Shown here: one piece after another, positions 9,678 to 17,867 of the stretch
How positions within the stretch are numbered: position 1 is the first letter of the stretch
How the letters are laid out: the number at the start of each line of letters is the position of its first letter
Assembly: GCA_943914835.1 (NCBI GenBank)
Contig: CALUDO010000002.1
Span: 46,174 to 110,173, forward strand
Direction: 5' to 3'
DNA from: an uncultured Eremococcus sp.
Lineage (GTDB): Bacteria > Bacillota > Bacilli > Lactobacillales > Aerococcaceae
Length of the DNA stretch: 64,000 bases
The notes under the pieces: generated by a model
Databases searched by the model: none
Told to the model about the DNA's origin: nothing
What the model saw: only the letters and a program-made list of their open reading frames with translations
Program-made: the position numbers and the translations under genes

Positions 9678-9694
9678 TGTGACTTTTGTGTTAA
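9678..9694 (+). promoter_or_regulatory. Candidate WalR box upstream of the L,D-transpeptidase gene
   Basis: The plus strand reads TGTGAC-TTTTG-TGTTAA, which fits the known WalR direct repeat TGTWAH-N5-TGTWAH at 11 of 12 positions with exact 11-bp period. It lies about 65 bases upstream of the start codon, on the strand opposite the gene. Binding is inferred. Confidence 0.4.
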
Positions 9695-9782
9695 AAATCG
9701 ACTATTTTTTCTGCTGGCCTAGCTCATTCTACTTACCCAACCATAGCATCCCTACTATAAATCATGGTCAATCTATCTGCTG

Positions 9783-10451
9783 TCATGAATTTTTGCGGAT
9801 CATTAGGAGACCATCTCCTAGTGGAATCAAGCAAGATTTAAGATTTTGGTCGGCTAGGACCGTATCAAAGAGACGATTTAACTTGCGGTGAATGGTCCGA
9901 ACCCGCTTAGGAATCTCAGCTTCATCATCTAAAACCGTCCCTCCCTGAAAGACATCGTCAATGATGATGACTCCATTCTCCTTTAACAAGCGAAGACAAT
10001 CTGGTAAGAAATCAACATATTTAGACTTAGCGGAATCCATAAAGATTAAATCATAAGCTCCATCTAGCGTCGGTAGAATATCCTGAGCATCCCCTTCTAG
10101 GAGGGTAATCCGGTCTTCCAGCCCTAACTTAGCGAAGTTATCTTTAGCCCTTTCAAACATCTTGGGGTAGCGATCAATGGTTGTCAAGTGTCCTTCTTCA
10201 TCTAGATGCTGAACCATTAATGACGCCGAGAAGCCAATGGCCGTCCCAATTTCTAGAATCTGACTGGGTCGGATACTTGCACAGAAGAAGTCCAAGAATT
10301 TGGCTGTTTCATGGGGAATAATAGGAATGCCCAGTTCATTAGCGTAAGCTTCTAAATCAGCCAAGCCTTCCTCAAAAGGAGCCTGCTTATGGCGCATAAA
10401 GTCCACAACCTTCTCCATCACAATGGGCCGATGCATCATTTCGTTTAACAT
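9783..10451 (-). CDS. SAM-dependent O-methyltransferase (YrrM/COMT-like)
   Basis: The 222-aa cytosolic protein has the class I methyltransferase fold. The SAM-binding motif EIGTAIGFSA lies near residue 60, the acidic TIDRYPKM strand end follows it, and LIFMDSAKSKY then VIIIDDVFQGG provide the catechol-OMT-type metal ligands (Asp/Asp-Asn region). This family transfers methyl groups to small hydroxylated acceptors; the substrate here is unknown. In several Firmicutes a relative sits near tRNA-modification genes, but here the neighbours (CNNM protein and transpeptidase) give no functional hint. It ends without a clear terminator before the transpeptidase promoter region. Confidence 0.85.
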   Translation of the reverse strand: MLNEMMHRPIVMEKVVDFMRHKQAPFEEGLADLEAYANELGIPIIPHETAKFLDFFCASIRPSQILEIGTAIGFSASLMVQHLDEEGHLTTIDRYPKMFERAKDNFAKLGLEDRITLLEGDAQDILPTLDGAYDLIFMDSAKSKYVDFLPDCLRLLKENGVIIIDDVFQGGTVLDDEAEIPKRVRTIHRKLNRLFDTVLADQNLKSCLIPLGDGLLMIRKNS

Positions 10452-10474
10452 ATTCTAGTGTAAATCCTTTCTCC

Positions 10475-10528
10475 TTAAAAAATGAACAGCGGTCCGGGTA
10501 GGAAAATCCCCCTACATCACTGTTCATT
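10475..10528 (-). terminator. Terminator after the CNNM/CorC gene
   Basis: AATGAACAG (10481-10489) pairs with CTGTTCATT (10520-10528), with an inner GTAGG/CCTAC stem. On the minus strand it is followed by a T6 run. Confidence 0.75.
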
Positions 10529-10542
10529 AAAATACTATCTTT

Positions 10543-11949
10543 CTATTCATCTTTATCTTCTTCATGATGGGAGTCATGATCCTGGTGTCCCTCATGGTCG
10601 TCTAAATCTTCATCCTTGGATAGTTCATATTCAACATCTAATTCACGGTCCTCATCACGGACTAATTGAACCCCGCGAATACGTCCATTCTCAATTAAGG
10701 ACGTCGTTAAGACATACTGGTCTGCTCTAAGATGGATTTGTTCATCATCATCCGGTACATAACCAATATGATAAATAATCAGACCCGCTAGCGTATCTAC
10801 TTCCTCTGCCTCTAAATCAAGGCCAAAATACTGGTTGAACTTCTCAACCGGTATTCCCCCATTAATATAGTAGATATTATCATCCATCACCGTGATATCA
10901 TCAGTGACATCGATGTCTGACTCATCTTCAATTTCACCAACAATTTCTTCCAGGATATCCTCCAGAGTAGCAATCCCTTCCACTCCCCCATACTCGTCAA
11001 AAAGAATAGCTAGGTGGGTCTGTTCCTTTCGGAATTCAATTAACAAATCATCAATGAACATGGTGGCGGGAACAACTAAGGGGTCAGTGGCAATGGAGCG
11101 AATATCTATTTGATCAAAGCCAGACTGCCGTGCCTCTTTCATGATATTCTTCACGTGAACGACTCCTATGACATTATCCTTATCATTCTGGTAGACTGGA
11201 ATCCGTGAAAAGGGACTGCTGAGGATAATTTCGATATTTTCCTCATAATCATCCTCAATATCGATCATCAGGGTGTCGGTCCGAGGGACCATAATTTCAC
11301 GGGCCAGCTTATTATCCAAGGAAAGTACCCCCTGTAACATAGAAAATTCCGTTAGATCAATGGACCCTTCCTTACGACTTTCAGCTAGAATGACTTTCAT
11401 TTCATCTCGGGTAAATTTCTCTTCAGTTTTAGAGAATTCAATTGGAGTAATGCCTTGTAAGAGTCCCGTTGAAAAAGACAAGAGTTTAACAAAGGGACGG
11501 AAAATCATTTGTACAATGGATACCACTCGTGAGGTAGCTATAGCAATCCGCTCAGGCATCTGCAAGGCCACTTGTTTAGGGAAAAGTTCCCCAAACACTA
11601 GGGTAATGTAGGAAAGAATCAAAGTCACTAACACAATAGCTAGTGTCTTTGCTCCAGCTACTTGAGGAAACAGAACCGCAATTCGGTCAGCAAAGCTGGT
11701 GGCCGCTGACGCAGAAGATAGGAAACCAGCCAGAGTAATAGCTACCTGAATCGTCGCTAGGAAATCATCAGAATTTTCCAACAACTTCAATACCCTATCC
11801 GCCTTTTTATTACCTTCTTCCGCCAGTTGATTAAGCTTGGTCTGATTCACTGAAACAAAGGCCATTTCTGCTGCTGCAAAAAAGGCATTAATGGCCGTTA
11901 AAACTAGGACTGTGAACAATTGTGTCCACAAGGACCCCGAGGAACCCAT
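10543..11949 (-). CDS. CNNM/CorC-family membrane protein (hemolysin family, Mg2+ export type)
   Basis: The 468-aa protein has a DUF21/CNNM transmembrane domain (about 1-200, four hydrophobic segments), a pair of CBS domains (about 215-335, including the REIMVPRTD motif) and a CorC/HlyC C-terminal domain (about 350-430). The family includes MpfA, which exports magnesium or protects from excess of it; older annotations call it hemolysin. The last ~25 residues are unusually rich in Asp, Glu and His and could bind metal. It is a monocistronic unit, divergent from the CBS-protein gene at 12138. Confidence 0.9.
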   Translation of the reverse strand: MGSSGSLWTQLFTVLVLTAINAFFAAAEMAFVSVNQTKLNQLAEEGNKKADRVLKLLENSDDFLATIQVAITLAGFLSSASAATSFADRIAVLFPQVAGAKTLAIVLVTLILSYITLVFGELFPKQVALQMPERIAIATSRVVSIVQMIFRPFVKLLSFSTGLLQGITPIEFSKTEEKFTRDEMKVILAESRKEGSIDLTEFSMLQGVLSLDNKLAREIMVPRTDTLMIDIEDDYEENIEIILSSPFSRIPVYQNDKDNVIGVVHVKNIMKEARQSGFDQIDIRSIATDPLVVPATMFIDDLLIEFRKEQTHLAILFDEYGGVEGIATLEDILEEIVGEIEDESDIDVTDDITVMDDNIYYINGGIPVEKFNQYFGLDLEAEEVDTLAGLIIYHIGYVPDDDEQIHLRADQYVLTTSLIENGRIRGVQLVRDEDRELDVEYELSKDEDLDDHEGHQDHDSHHEEDKDE

Positions 11950-12072
11950 TGACTTTTCTCTCCTTTATAAATCAAGTATTATATCACTACTTACTATAGT
12001 ATTTTATTCAATAAATTGCAATTAATTTCGCCACTTGGTCTGGGGGAAAGATTAAATTATAATGAGAAAAAC

Positions 12073-12100
12073 TTGACTTTATGAACTTGTTTGTTACAAT
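12073..12100 (+). promoter_or_regulatory. Sigma-A promoter of the CBS-protein gene
   Basis: TTGACT (12073-12078), 16-base spacer, TACAAT (12095-12100). It lies 38 bases before the start codon. Confidence 0.7.
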
Positions 12101-12137
12101 AGTTCGAGTAAAATTTATACGTTAAAGGAGCGTCGAA

Positions 12138-12773
12138 ATGATAAAATCCCTACTTATTCCCAAAGAAGAAATCATTACGATACCTGAAACTATGAATTGT
12201 AGGGATGCCTTAAGCTTGCTAGAAGACAATGACCAGCGGAATGCCCCTGTCGTTGACCGTACCAACAGCTTATTCCGCGGTAATATCTACCGGTATCACA
12301 TCTATAAATATGCCTTCCACCACCCTGGTGAAGACCTGAGCCTAATTCCCGTCACGCGCTTTCTTAAAAATGCCTCCCGGGTAGTTCATATTAATGATTC
12401 GCTACACACCCTACTGTTTGTGCTCAAGGATCTCCCCTATATTCCGGTCCTAGACCAGCAAAATCGTTTCATAGGTATTGTAGAACATTCTAGGTTCATG
12501 ACCTACTTATCTCGAGCTTGGGAGGGTCAATCCCAACAAATTATTCATGTGTCCTTACAAAACTTGGATCATGACCTCATTCGCGTTGAGAAACTTATCC
12601 AGAGACAGGTGAAGTTTTCTGCCCTCTTAACCTTCCAGGCCAGTCCCCTGAATAATCTCCCCTTTATTATTGTTATCTTAGATGCCAAAACCGACCCCTT
12701 CCAATCAAATACCCTGGTTGCCAATCTTATTCGCAAGGGCTACCAAGCACGTATGGTGGGAGACAAGTCATAA
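12138..12773 (+). CDS. CBS-pair protein with C-terminal ACT-like domain (CbpA type)
   Basis: This is a 211-aa cytosolic protein. Two CBS motifs cover about residues 8-135 and an ACT-like beta-alpha domain covers about 140-208. Listeria CbpA, a c-di-AMP-binding protein of about the same size and layout, is the closest described analogue, so nucleotide (c-di-AMP or AMP) sensing is likely. No enzymatic motif is seen. It has its own promoter and a strong terminator, and is divergent from the CNNM gene, which also carries CBS domains. A functional link between the two is speculation. Confidence 0.72.
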   Translation: MIKSLLIPKEEIITIPETMNCRDALSLLEDNDQRNAPVVDRTNSLFRGNIYRYHIYKYAFHHPGEDLSLIPVTRFLKNASRVVHINDSLHTLLFVLKDLPYIPVLDQQNRFIGIVEHSRFMTYLSRAWEGQSQQIIHVSLQNLDHDLIRVEKLIQRQVKFSALLTFQASPLNNLPFIIVILDAKTDPFQSNTLVANLIRKGYQARMVGDKS

Positions 12774-12776
12774 GGA

Positions 12777-12808
12777 TAAAAGCGAGCTGCTATAGCAGCT
12801 CGCTTTTT
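12777..12808 (+). terminator. Bidirectional terminator
   Basis: AGCGAGCTGC / GCAGCTCGCT around a TATA loop, with T runs on both strands. It ends the CBS-protein gene and probably also the converging phosphodiester operon. Confidence 0.85.
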
Positions 12809-12902
12809 GCTTACAAAATTGACTTCACTGGCTTAAAAATTTTATTTTATTCTTTATATAAAGTCTGCCTGAATCATTCTCTGATAATTTATATTTACTA
12901 TT

Positions 12903-14387
12903 TTAATTCTCTGCTTGACCTTTATATATTGGATTGGTAAAGAGGACACGCTCTTGCCGGGTATTTAATACTTCCAGTCGTAAATAAGTGTAATCTTGGT
13001 CAGGAATGGACTCACTAATTTCCAGTGATTGATCGCGATTAATTTGGTAGTCTCGAACCAAACCCTTGTTAGACATAACCTTAAGGGTGTCGCCTTCTTC
13101 AAGGTTTTCAATAATCAAATCCAATTTCCATTGGCCCTTATTTAAGTTAACCAAGTCTCCCAGTTGGTAACTTTGATTCACGACGAAGGACTTAATCAGC
13201 GGGCGAAGCGACACATAGCTTCTACCTAATTTTAAGGCAGATAGAATATCATCCAAATCAGCCTGAGGCTTGGCCAAGATATAAGTATAGGCCAGACGGT
13301 CTGTAGGGTTGGCCGGATTATGCCAATCACGTCCAGCTGACGCATTCACACGGTAGCCTAAATTTAATAGGTCTACCCACCGCTCAAAACCTTGTCGATT
13401 GTAGTCTGCCTGGTGTGGATTGGGTCCATTCCAAACTTCGATGGTGTCGACCGCATGCAAATCTGGAAAAATATAATCCCAACGACAACCAGTACAGTAG
13501 GGGTTCCCGTCTACAAAAGGATGGGCCACAGTGATATTCAGGTTATGGGCTTGCAGGTCTTCCATAATCTCAACCACATTGTGGGGGTTCAATTCTGTCC
13601 AATCCCGAATGAGGTCTTGATAATGACCGTGAACCACCATATGCCCATTAAAGGTCGTATACTCCATACCGGATATAATCTGACCTGGAAAGTCATAATT
13701 ATCATGGGCCTGGGCTTCGTCTAGACCCGTAATCGTATTATGGTCGGTAATCGCTAACCATTCAATCGCTTGATCAGCCGCCTGCTTTAAAAGGGATTCT
13801 GTGGACTGCCCGGCATCAGAATGCAGGGTATGGGTATGGAGCTCAGCCTTATGAAAAACAGCCTTAAGGCTAGACTGAGGACGTTCTTTACTATTTTGAC
13901 GGACATGGTTAACTGCAGATAAGGGAAGAATTTTATTATAAGTAAAGTCCGCGCTGGGTCGTCCTAAGACTTGAATAGACCCTTCAACAAAGTCTGAGAA
14001 AATGCCATGGCAGGAGATGATAAATTCCCACTCCCCCCCTTGAATAGGTCCTGGTCGGAAACCTAAAGAAGCTTGATCAGGGGCAATTAGGACCTCCTGG
14101 TCGGTACTGAAATAATGGTGGGCTCCTCGGAAGGCCTTCCCATCATTCACCGTTAGAGTCAGTAAATTTCTAAAGCCATCCTCCTGTTCTGCCAATTCAG
14201 CCGCTAAACCTTCCTTTACAAACGCCCATTCCAGGGCTTTTTTGTCAGTTTCTACTTGGGGGCCATAGGTGAAGACCACCCGAATAGATTCTATGGTATT
14301 GGGTACATTGACGGCATACTTAATATGTTGTTGATGGGCTGAGTTATATAAACGAAAATCCTGTTTGAATAATTCAATTTCTTTCAT
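12903..14387 (-). CDS. CehA/McbA-family metallohydrolase (PHP domain)
   Basis: The 494-aa protein has an N-terminal beta-rich region of about 180 residues and a PHP domain from about 182. Metal-ligand motifs seen: ELHTHTLHSDAG, ITDHN, GMEYT, VAHPF and GRDWH. PHP-domain enzymes hydrolyse phosphoesters; CehA/McbA members are also known as esterases. There is no signal peptide, so it acts in the cytosol. It is the last gene of the operon fed by the ABC importer at 15.1-19.0 kb and next to a GDPD-like gene. I infer a role in breaking down an imported phosphodiester. The ATG at 14387 has GGAG at good spacing; the GTG two codons upstream does not. Confidence 0.82.
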   Translation of the reverse strand: MKEIELFKQDFRLYNSAHQQHIKYAVNVPNTIESIRVVFTYGPQVETDKKALEWAFVKEGLAAELAEQEDGFRNLLTLTVNDGKAFRGAHHYFSTDQEVLIAPDQASLGFRPGPIQGGEWEFIISCHGIFSDFVEGSIQVLGRPSADFTYNKILPLSAVNHVRQNSKERPQSSLKAVFHKAELHTHTLHSDAGQSTESLLKQAADQAIEWLAITDHNTITGLDEAQAHDNYDFPGQIISGMEYTTFNGHMVVHGHYQDLIRDWTELNPHNVVEIMEDLQAHNLNITVAHPFVDGNPYCTGCRWDYIFPDLHAVDTIEVWNGPNPHQADYNRQGFERWVDLLNLGYRVNASAGRDWHNPANPTDRLAYTYILAKPQADLDDILSALKLGRSYVSLRPLIKSFVVNQSYQLGDLVNLNKGQWKLDLIIENLEEGDTLKVMSNKGLVRDYQINRDQSLEISESIPDQDYTYLRLEVLNTRQERVLFTNPIYKGQAEN

Positions 14388-14456
14388 GATCACTTCTCCA
14401 ATCTTTCATTAAACACCCTTGAAGCTTCGACGACTCCTAGGTATAGGCCATACTTC

Positions 14457-15092
14457 TTAGACTGGCCCCTTATCACGATGGTGTAAATAAGCTAAGGCTT
14501 GACGACTGGTTACGTTATAACAACCTAAGTCTAGATAACGGTTAATCAGATCAAAGTCATTCACGGTCCAAACCGATAACTTCAATCCTGCTTGTAACAA
14601 ACGGTCTACCAGGTCTTGACTAGCCAAGCCATGATAGGTCTGAACCACCCTTACCCCCCGCTGGCTTAGGTCTGCCAAAATAAGATTCAATGCGTCTCCT
14701 CCTAGGTCAATTTCAGACACTGAATTCTCTAAATTATAAAAGAGGTGGCCACAATCCTGATCAGAATAACTCTCCAGAGGCAGAGCCCCGGATAAAACGA
14801 CTTGATCATAGACGCCCATATCTTTAGCTATAGACAAAGCCTTAGGTCCTGCATCAGGAGACTTGCAATCAACATTCAATAATTTATCAGAAACCCTTAG
14901 AGTTCGATAGCAAGCTTCTAAGGTGACTGCTTGACTAGAATCTTCTAAAGCATCATGGGCCAGGTACAAGGTCCCATCCTTGGCCACATGGACATCCACT
15001 TCAAGCGCTTGAACATGAGAATTTAGCATGGCTTCAATAAATTCCAAACTATTATCTTGGTAGCCGTCACTACCACTATGTGCTGTAATCAT
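14457..15092 (-). CDS. GDPD-like phosphodiesterase, variant active site
   Basis: A 211-aa cytosolic TIM-barrel protein of the glycerophosphodiester phosphodiesterase family, somewhat short for it. It keeps the first His (TAHSG), the metal pair E-x-D in ALEVDVHVAKDG, the second catalytic His (LYLAHD) and the late VWTVND motif. The Arg that normally follows the first His is Ser (HS instead of HR), and the usual ENT is DNS. The family cleaves glycerophosphodiesters to sn-glycerol-3-phosphate and an alcohol. It begins 2 bp after the permease stop codon and plays the part UgpQ plays in the E. coli ugp operon. The exact substrate may differ given the changed motif. Confidence 0.8.
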   Translation of the reverse strand: MITAHSGSDGYQDNSLEFIEAMLNSHVQALEVDVHVAKDGTLYLAHDALEDSSQAVTLEACYRTLRVSDKLLNVDCKSPDAGPKALSIAKDMGVYDQVVLSGALPLESYSDQDCGHLFYNLENSVSEIDLGGDALNLILADLSQRGVRVVQTYHGLASQDLVDRLLQAGLKLSVWTVNDFDLINRYLDLGCYNVTSRQALAYLHHRDKGPV

Positions 15093-15093
15093 A

Positions 15094-15951
15094 TTATCCC
15101 TGCTCCCATTGTGATTCTTTCAAGTTCGATACGATATATATAATAGCGGCAAATGAAGATAGTAGGAAGATAATCACTGACAAGGCCGCAGCTCGCTCAT
15201 AATCTATATATGAATTGAATTGGTCATAGAGACCGACCCCTAACATCTTAGGATGGTTGGCTCCCATCAAGAATGGCGTCGTAAAAGAGCCAATATTCCC
15301 CATATAAACAAAGGTCATAGACATAATAATCGTCTTATAGGTCATGGGGAAGATTAACTTCATTAAGACATGCCATTTATTTCCCCCAACATCATGGAGT
15401 CCTTCAATGTATGAATCTTTGACATTCGATAAAGACGACAAAATGATCAGGGTTGAGAAAGGAATATTAAACCAAAGATTCATGGTGATAATCCCTTGAA
15501 CATTGTACATCCAACCCAAACTAAACTGACTCCCAAAAAGAAGGTCAACTAGACGAGATAAAACACCAGCATCCTTAATCATAATAATCATACTGTAGAC
15601 GGCCACCATCCCAGGCACAAAGCGAGGTAAGAGGACCAACCAACCCATCCAAGAAGCCACCTTAGACTTAGAAAATCGCAAAAATAAAGCAATTAAGAAA
15701 GAGATCAAGAAAGTTAGTATCACTGTAATCAAGACAATATAGAGGGTATAAATGATATTCTCCCGTTCCATAGGATCCGTAAAGAAGTAAGCATAATGTT
15801 CTAGGGTAAAGGCCCCTGTTTCCTTATCCCTGAAACTCCGAACAATCGCACTCAGCATGGGGTAAATAACAAAGGTCAAAATGACTAAGAAAGCGGGAAA
15901 AGTCAATAAATAAGGTGTCCACTGCTTGCTTTGACGCGCTTTGGCTGTCAT
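15094..15951 (-). CDS. ABC importer permease (second membrane subunit)
   Basis: This 285-aa integral membrane protein has about six hydrophobic helices and the EAA-type loop (YIEGLHDVGGNKWHVLMKLIFP) that contacts the ATPase. It belongs to the binding-protein-dependent permease family seen in Fe3+, thiamine, polyamine and phosphonate importers. Its ATG overlaps the ATPase stop by 4 bases (ATGA). The order binding protein, permease, ATPase, permease, then phosphodiesterases argues for import of an organophosphate. Confidence 0.9.
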   Translation of the reverse strand: MTAKARQSKQWTPYLLTFPAFLVILTFVIYPMLSAIVRSFRDKETGAFTLEHYAYFFTDPMERENIIYTLYIVLITVILTFLISFLIALFLRFSKSKVASWMGWLVLLPRFVPGMVAVYSMIIMIKDAGVLSRLVDLLFGSQFSLGWMYNVQGIITMNLWFNIPFSTLIILSSLSNVKDSYIEGLHDVGGNKWHVLMKLIFPMTYKTIIMSMTFVYMGNIGSFTTPFLMGANHPKMLGVGLYDQFNSYIDYERAAALSVIIFLLSSFAAIIYIVSNLKESQWEQG

Positions 15952-16940
15952 GCCCCCACCACCTTCTCTTGACTATTTGGATAGACTTGCTGTTTAGCTA
16001 CCTTGTAAGTCACTGAATCCCCTGTATGGTAGCGACGACTCTCAGTCCGAGATACATAAGATTTAAGCGCTTGTCCCTTGTCTGTTTTCAGACTAACCAC
16101 TGCATAATGGCCAATCAGCATCACATCTTCAATAATGGCTGATTCTTCATAATCGTCTTGGTCAGACAGAAGAACATCTTCATACCGAATGGCTAACCGC
16201 TGTCCATCCACGTCTTCAATGAAATTCATAGCTCCAATAAAGGAAGCCACATATTCTGAGTGTGGATTATCATAGATTTCATTTGGACTACCAATTTGTG
16301 AAATGCGCCCTTTTTCCATAACCACAATCCGATCAGAAATTGACATAGCCTCTTCTTGATCGTGGGTAACAAAGACAACTGTTAAATTTAAATTATGCTG
16401 GATACGTTTCAATTCTAATCGCATTTCTTGGCGAATTTTGGCGTCTAAGGCTGAGAAAGGTTCGTCCAGCAAAAGAACGGCCGGTTCCAAGAGAATGGAC
16501 CGGGCGATGGCCACCCGCTGTTGCTGCCCACCGGATAACTGAGAGGGATACTTCTTCTCAATACCAGGTAACTTGACCAAGTCTAAAACATCTTTAACCT
16601 TGGCCTTGATATCAGATTTCTTTATTTTCCGTAATTTCAAACCGAAGGCTAAATTCTCATAAACCGTCATATGGGGCCAGAGATTGTAGCCTTGAAAGAC
16701 CATTCCTGTCGGCCGATCTTCGGGCTGCAAATGACTGACTTCTTGGCCATCAATCATAATCGTTCCCGAAGTCACTGTATTAAAGCCACCAATCGCTCTC
16801 AAGATGGTGGTCTTACCACAGCCCGAGGGTCCTAAAAGTGTCAGGATTTCACTTTCATAAATATCCAAAGTGACGTCCCGAACACCATCTCCATTATCAT
16901 AAATAACATTTAAATCTTTGATTTCTACTTTTGTCGCCAT
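15948..16940 (-). CDS. ABC importer ATPase (MalK/PotA/FbpC type)
   Basis: The 330-aa ATPase energises the two flanking permeases. Walker A GPSGCGKTT, Q-loop, signature LSGGQQQR, Walker B LLLDEPFSALD and the switch His (THDQEEA) are all visible. A C-terminal TOBE-like domain covers about 240-330. An upstream ATG at 16964 touches the stop codon of the previous gene but has a poor ribosome binding site. AAGGAG sits 6 bases before the ATG at 16940, so I choose that. Confidence 0.93.
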   Translation of the reverse strand: MATKVEIKDLNVIYDNGDGVRDVTLDIYESEILTLLGPSGCGKTTILRAIGGFNTVTSGTIMIDGQEVSHLQPEDRPTGMVFQGYNLWPHMTVYENLAFGLKLRKIKKSDIKAKVKDVLDLVKLPGIEKKYPSQLSGGQQQRVAIARSILLEPAVLLLDEPFSALDAKIRQEMRLELKRIQHNLNLTVVFVTHDQEEAMSISDRIVVMEKGRISQIGSPNEIYDNPHSEYVASFIGAMNFIEDVDGQRLAIRYEDVLLSDQDDYEESAIIEDVMLIGHYAVVSLKTDKGQALKSYVSRTESRRYHTGDSVTYKVAKQQVYPNSQEKVVGA

Positions 16941-16963
16941 TTGATTCTCCTTGTGATTTGACA

Positions 16964-17791
16964 TTACATCCTAAAGCCTTCGCCCAAGGTCTTGGCGCTC
17001 AAGTACTTCCGGAAGATAACAATTAAAATAATCGACGGTAACATTAGAATTAAAGAGAAAACAGCCCCGGCCTGAATAGGATAATCCAGGATGACCCCGT
17101 ACATAGCTGTGGCCATGGTTGAAATCTCTGGGAAACCAACCAAAAGAGTACCTTGTGCTTCTTCCATAGATCCCAGAAAGGTATAGATAGATGCCACGAT
17201 AATCCCTGGCATGGCTTGGGGGAGGGTTATCTTACGAAAGACAGTTAAGGGCTTGGCCCCCACATCACGCGCAGCTTCTTCCTGTTGAGCAGGAATGGCC
17301 CGGAAAGATCCAGAAGGAATCATAATCATCAGCATCATAGAATTAATCATATGAACGATAATGACTCCCGGCATCGTCCCCATCAACTTCAGCTTATAGA
17401 AGAGAATGGCCATTGAGACGTATATCCCCATCTTAGGAAAGGCATTTGACACTAGGAAGGTGAACATGACCGCATGCCGTCCCTTAAACCGATAACGGGC
17501 AATAGCATAGGCCGCCGGAATACATATCAAAAGAGTAACAACAGTCGTCAAGCTAGCAATCAAGAAAGACATAGAGACTGAAGATACCAGTTGGTCTTGA
17601 CCAAAGACAAAGTCCCACCATTTGAAGCCCAATTTAGAAGGGATAATATCAGGAAAACGATAAACATCCCCAAAAGCTACAATAATATTATTTAATAAAG
17701 GGGTATAAAAGAAGAGCATAAACAAGAGAAAAATCACACACTCCCAGAATACTCGCGCCCCATAGGCGTAATAGAAACGTTTGGGTGACAA
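16964..17791 (-). CDS. ABC importer permease (first membrane subunit)
   Basis: A 275-aa inner-membrane permease with about six helices and a clear EAA loop (EEAARDVGAKPLTVFRKITLP). The start is a TTG at 17791 behind a strong AAAGGAGGA site. It is separated from the binding-protein gene by a hairpin followed by T residues, so the membrane parts are probably made at a lower level than the binding protein. Confidence 0.9.
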   Translation of the reverse strand: MSPKRFYYAYGARVFWECVIFLLFMLFFYTPLLNNIIVAFGDVYRFPDIIPSKLGFKWWDFVFGQDQLVSSVSMSFLIASLTTVVTLLICIPAAYAIARYRFKGRHAVMFTFLVSNAFPKMGIYVSMAILFYKLKLMGTMPGVIIVHMINSMMLMIMIPSGSFRAIPAQQEEAARDVGAKPLTVFRKITLPQAMPGIIVASIYTFLGSMEEAQGTLLVGFPEISTMATAMYGVILDYPIQAGAVFSLILMLPSIILIVIFRKYLSAKTLGEGFRM

Positions 17792-17813
17792 GACAGATCC
17801 TCCTTTACATAGA

Positions 17814-17843
17814 AAAATGCGTACTCTTATAAGTACGCATTTG
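17814..17843 (-). terminator. Leaky terminator/attenuator between binding protein and permease
   Basis: AAATGCGTACT and AGTACGCATTT form an 11-bp stem, followed on the minus strand by TTTTTC. Its place inside the operon suggests partial read-through. Confidence 0.75.
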
Positions 17844-17867
17844 GATTAAAATCTTAATAACAAGCAA

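Noticed and set aside
16941..16964. Earlier ATG for the ATPase gene
   Set aside because: The ATG at 16964 overlaps the previous stop but has a weak ribosome binding site; AAGGAG at the 16940 start is better.
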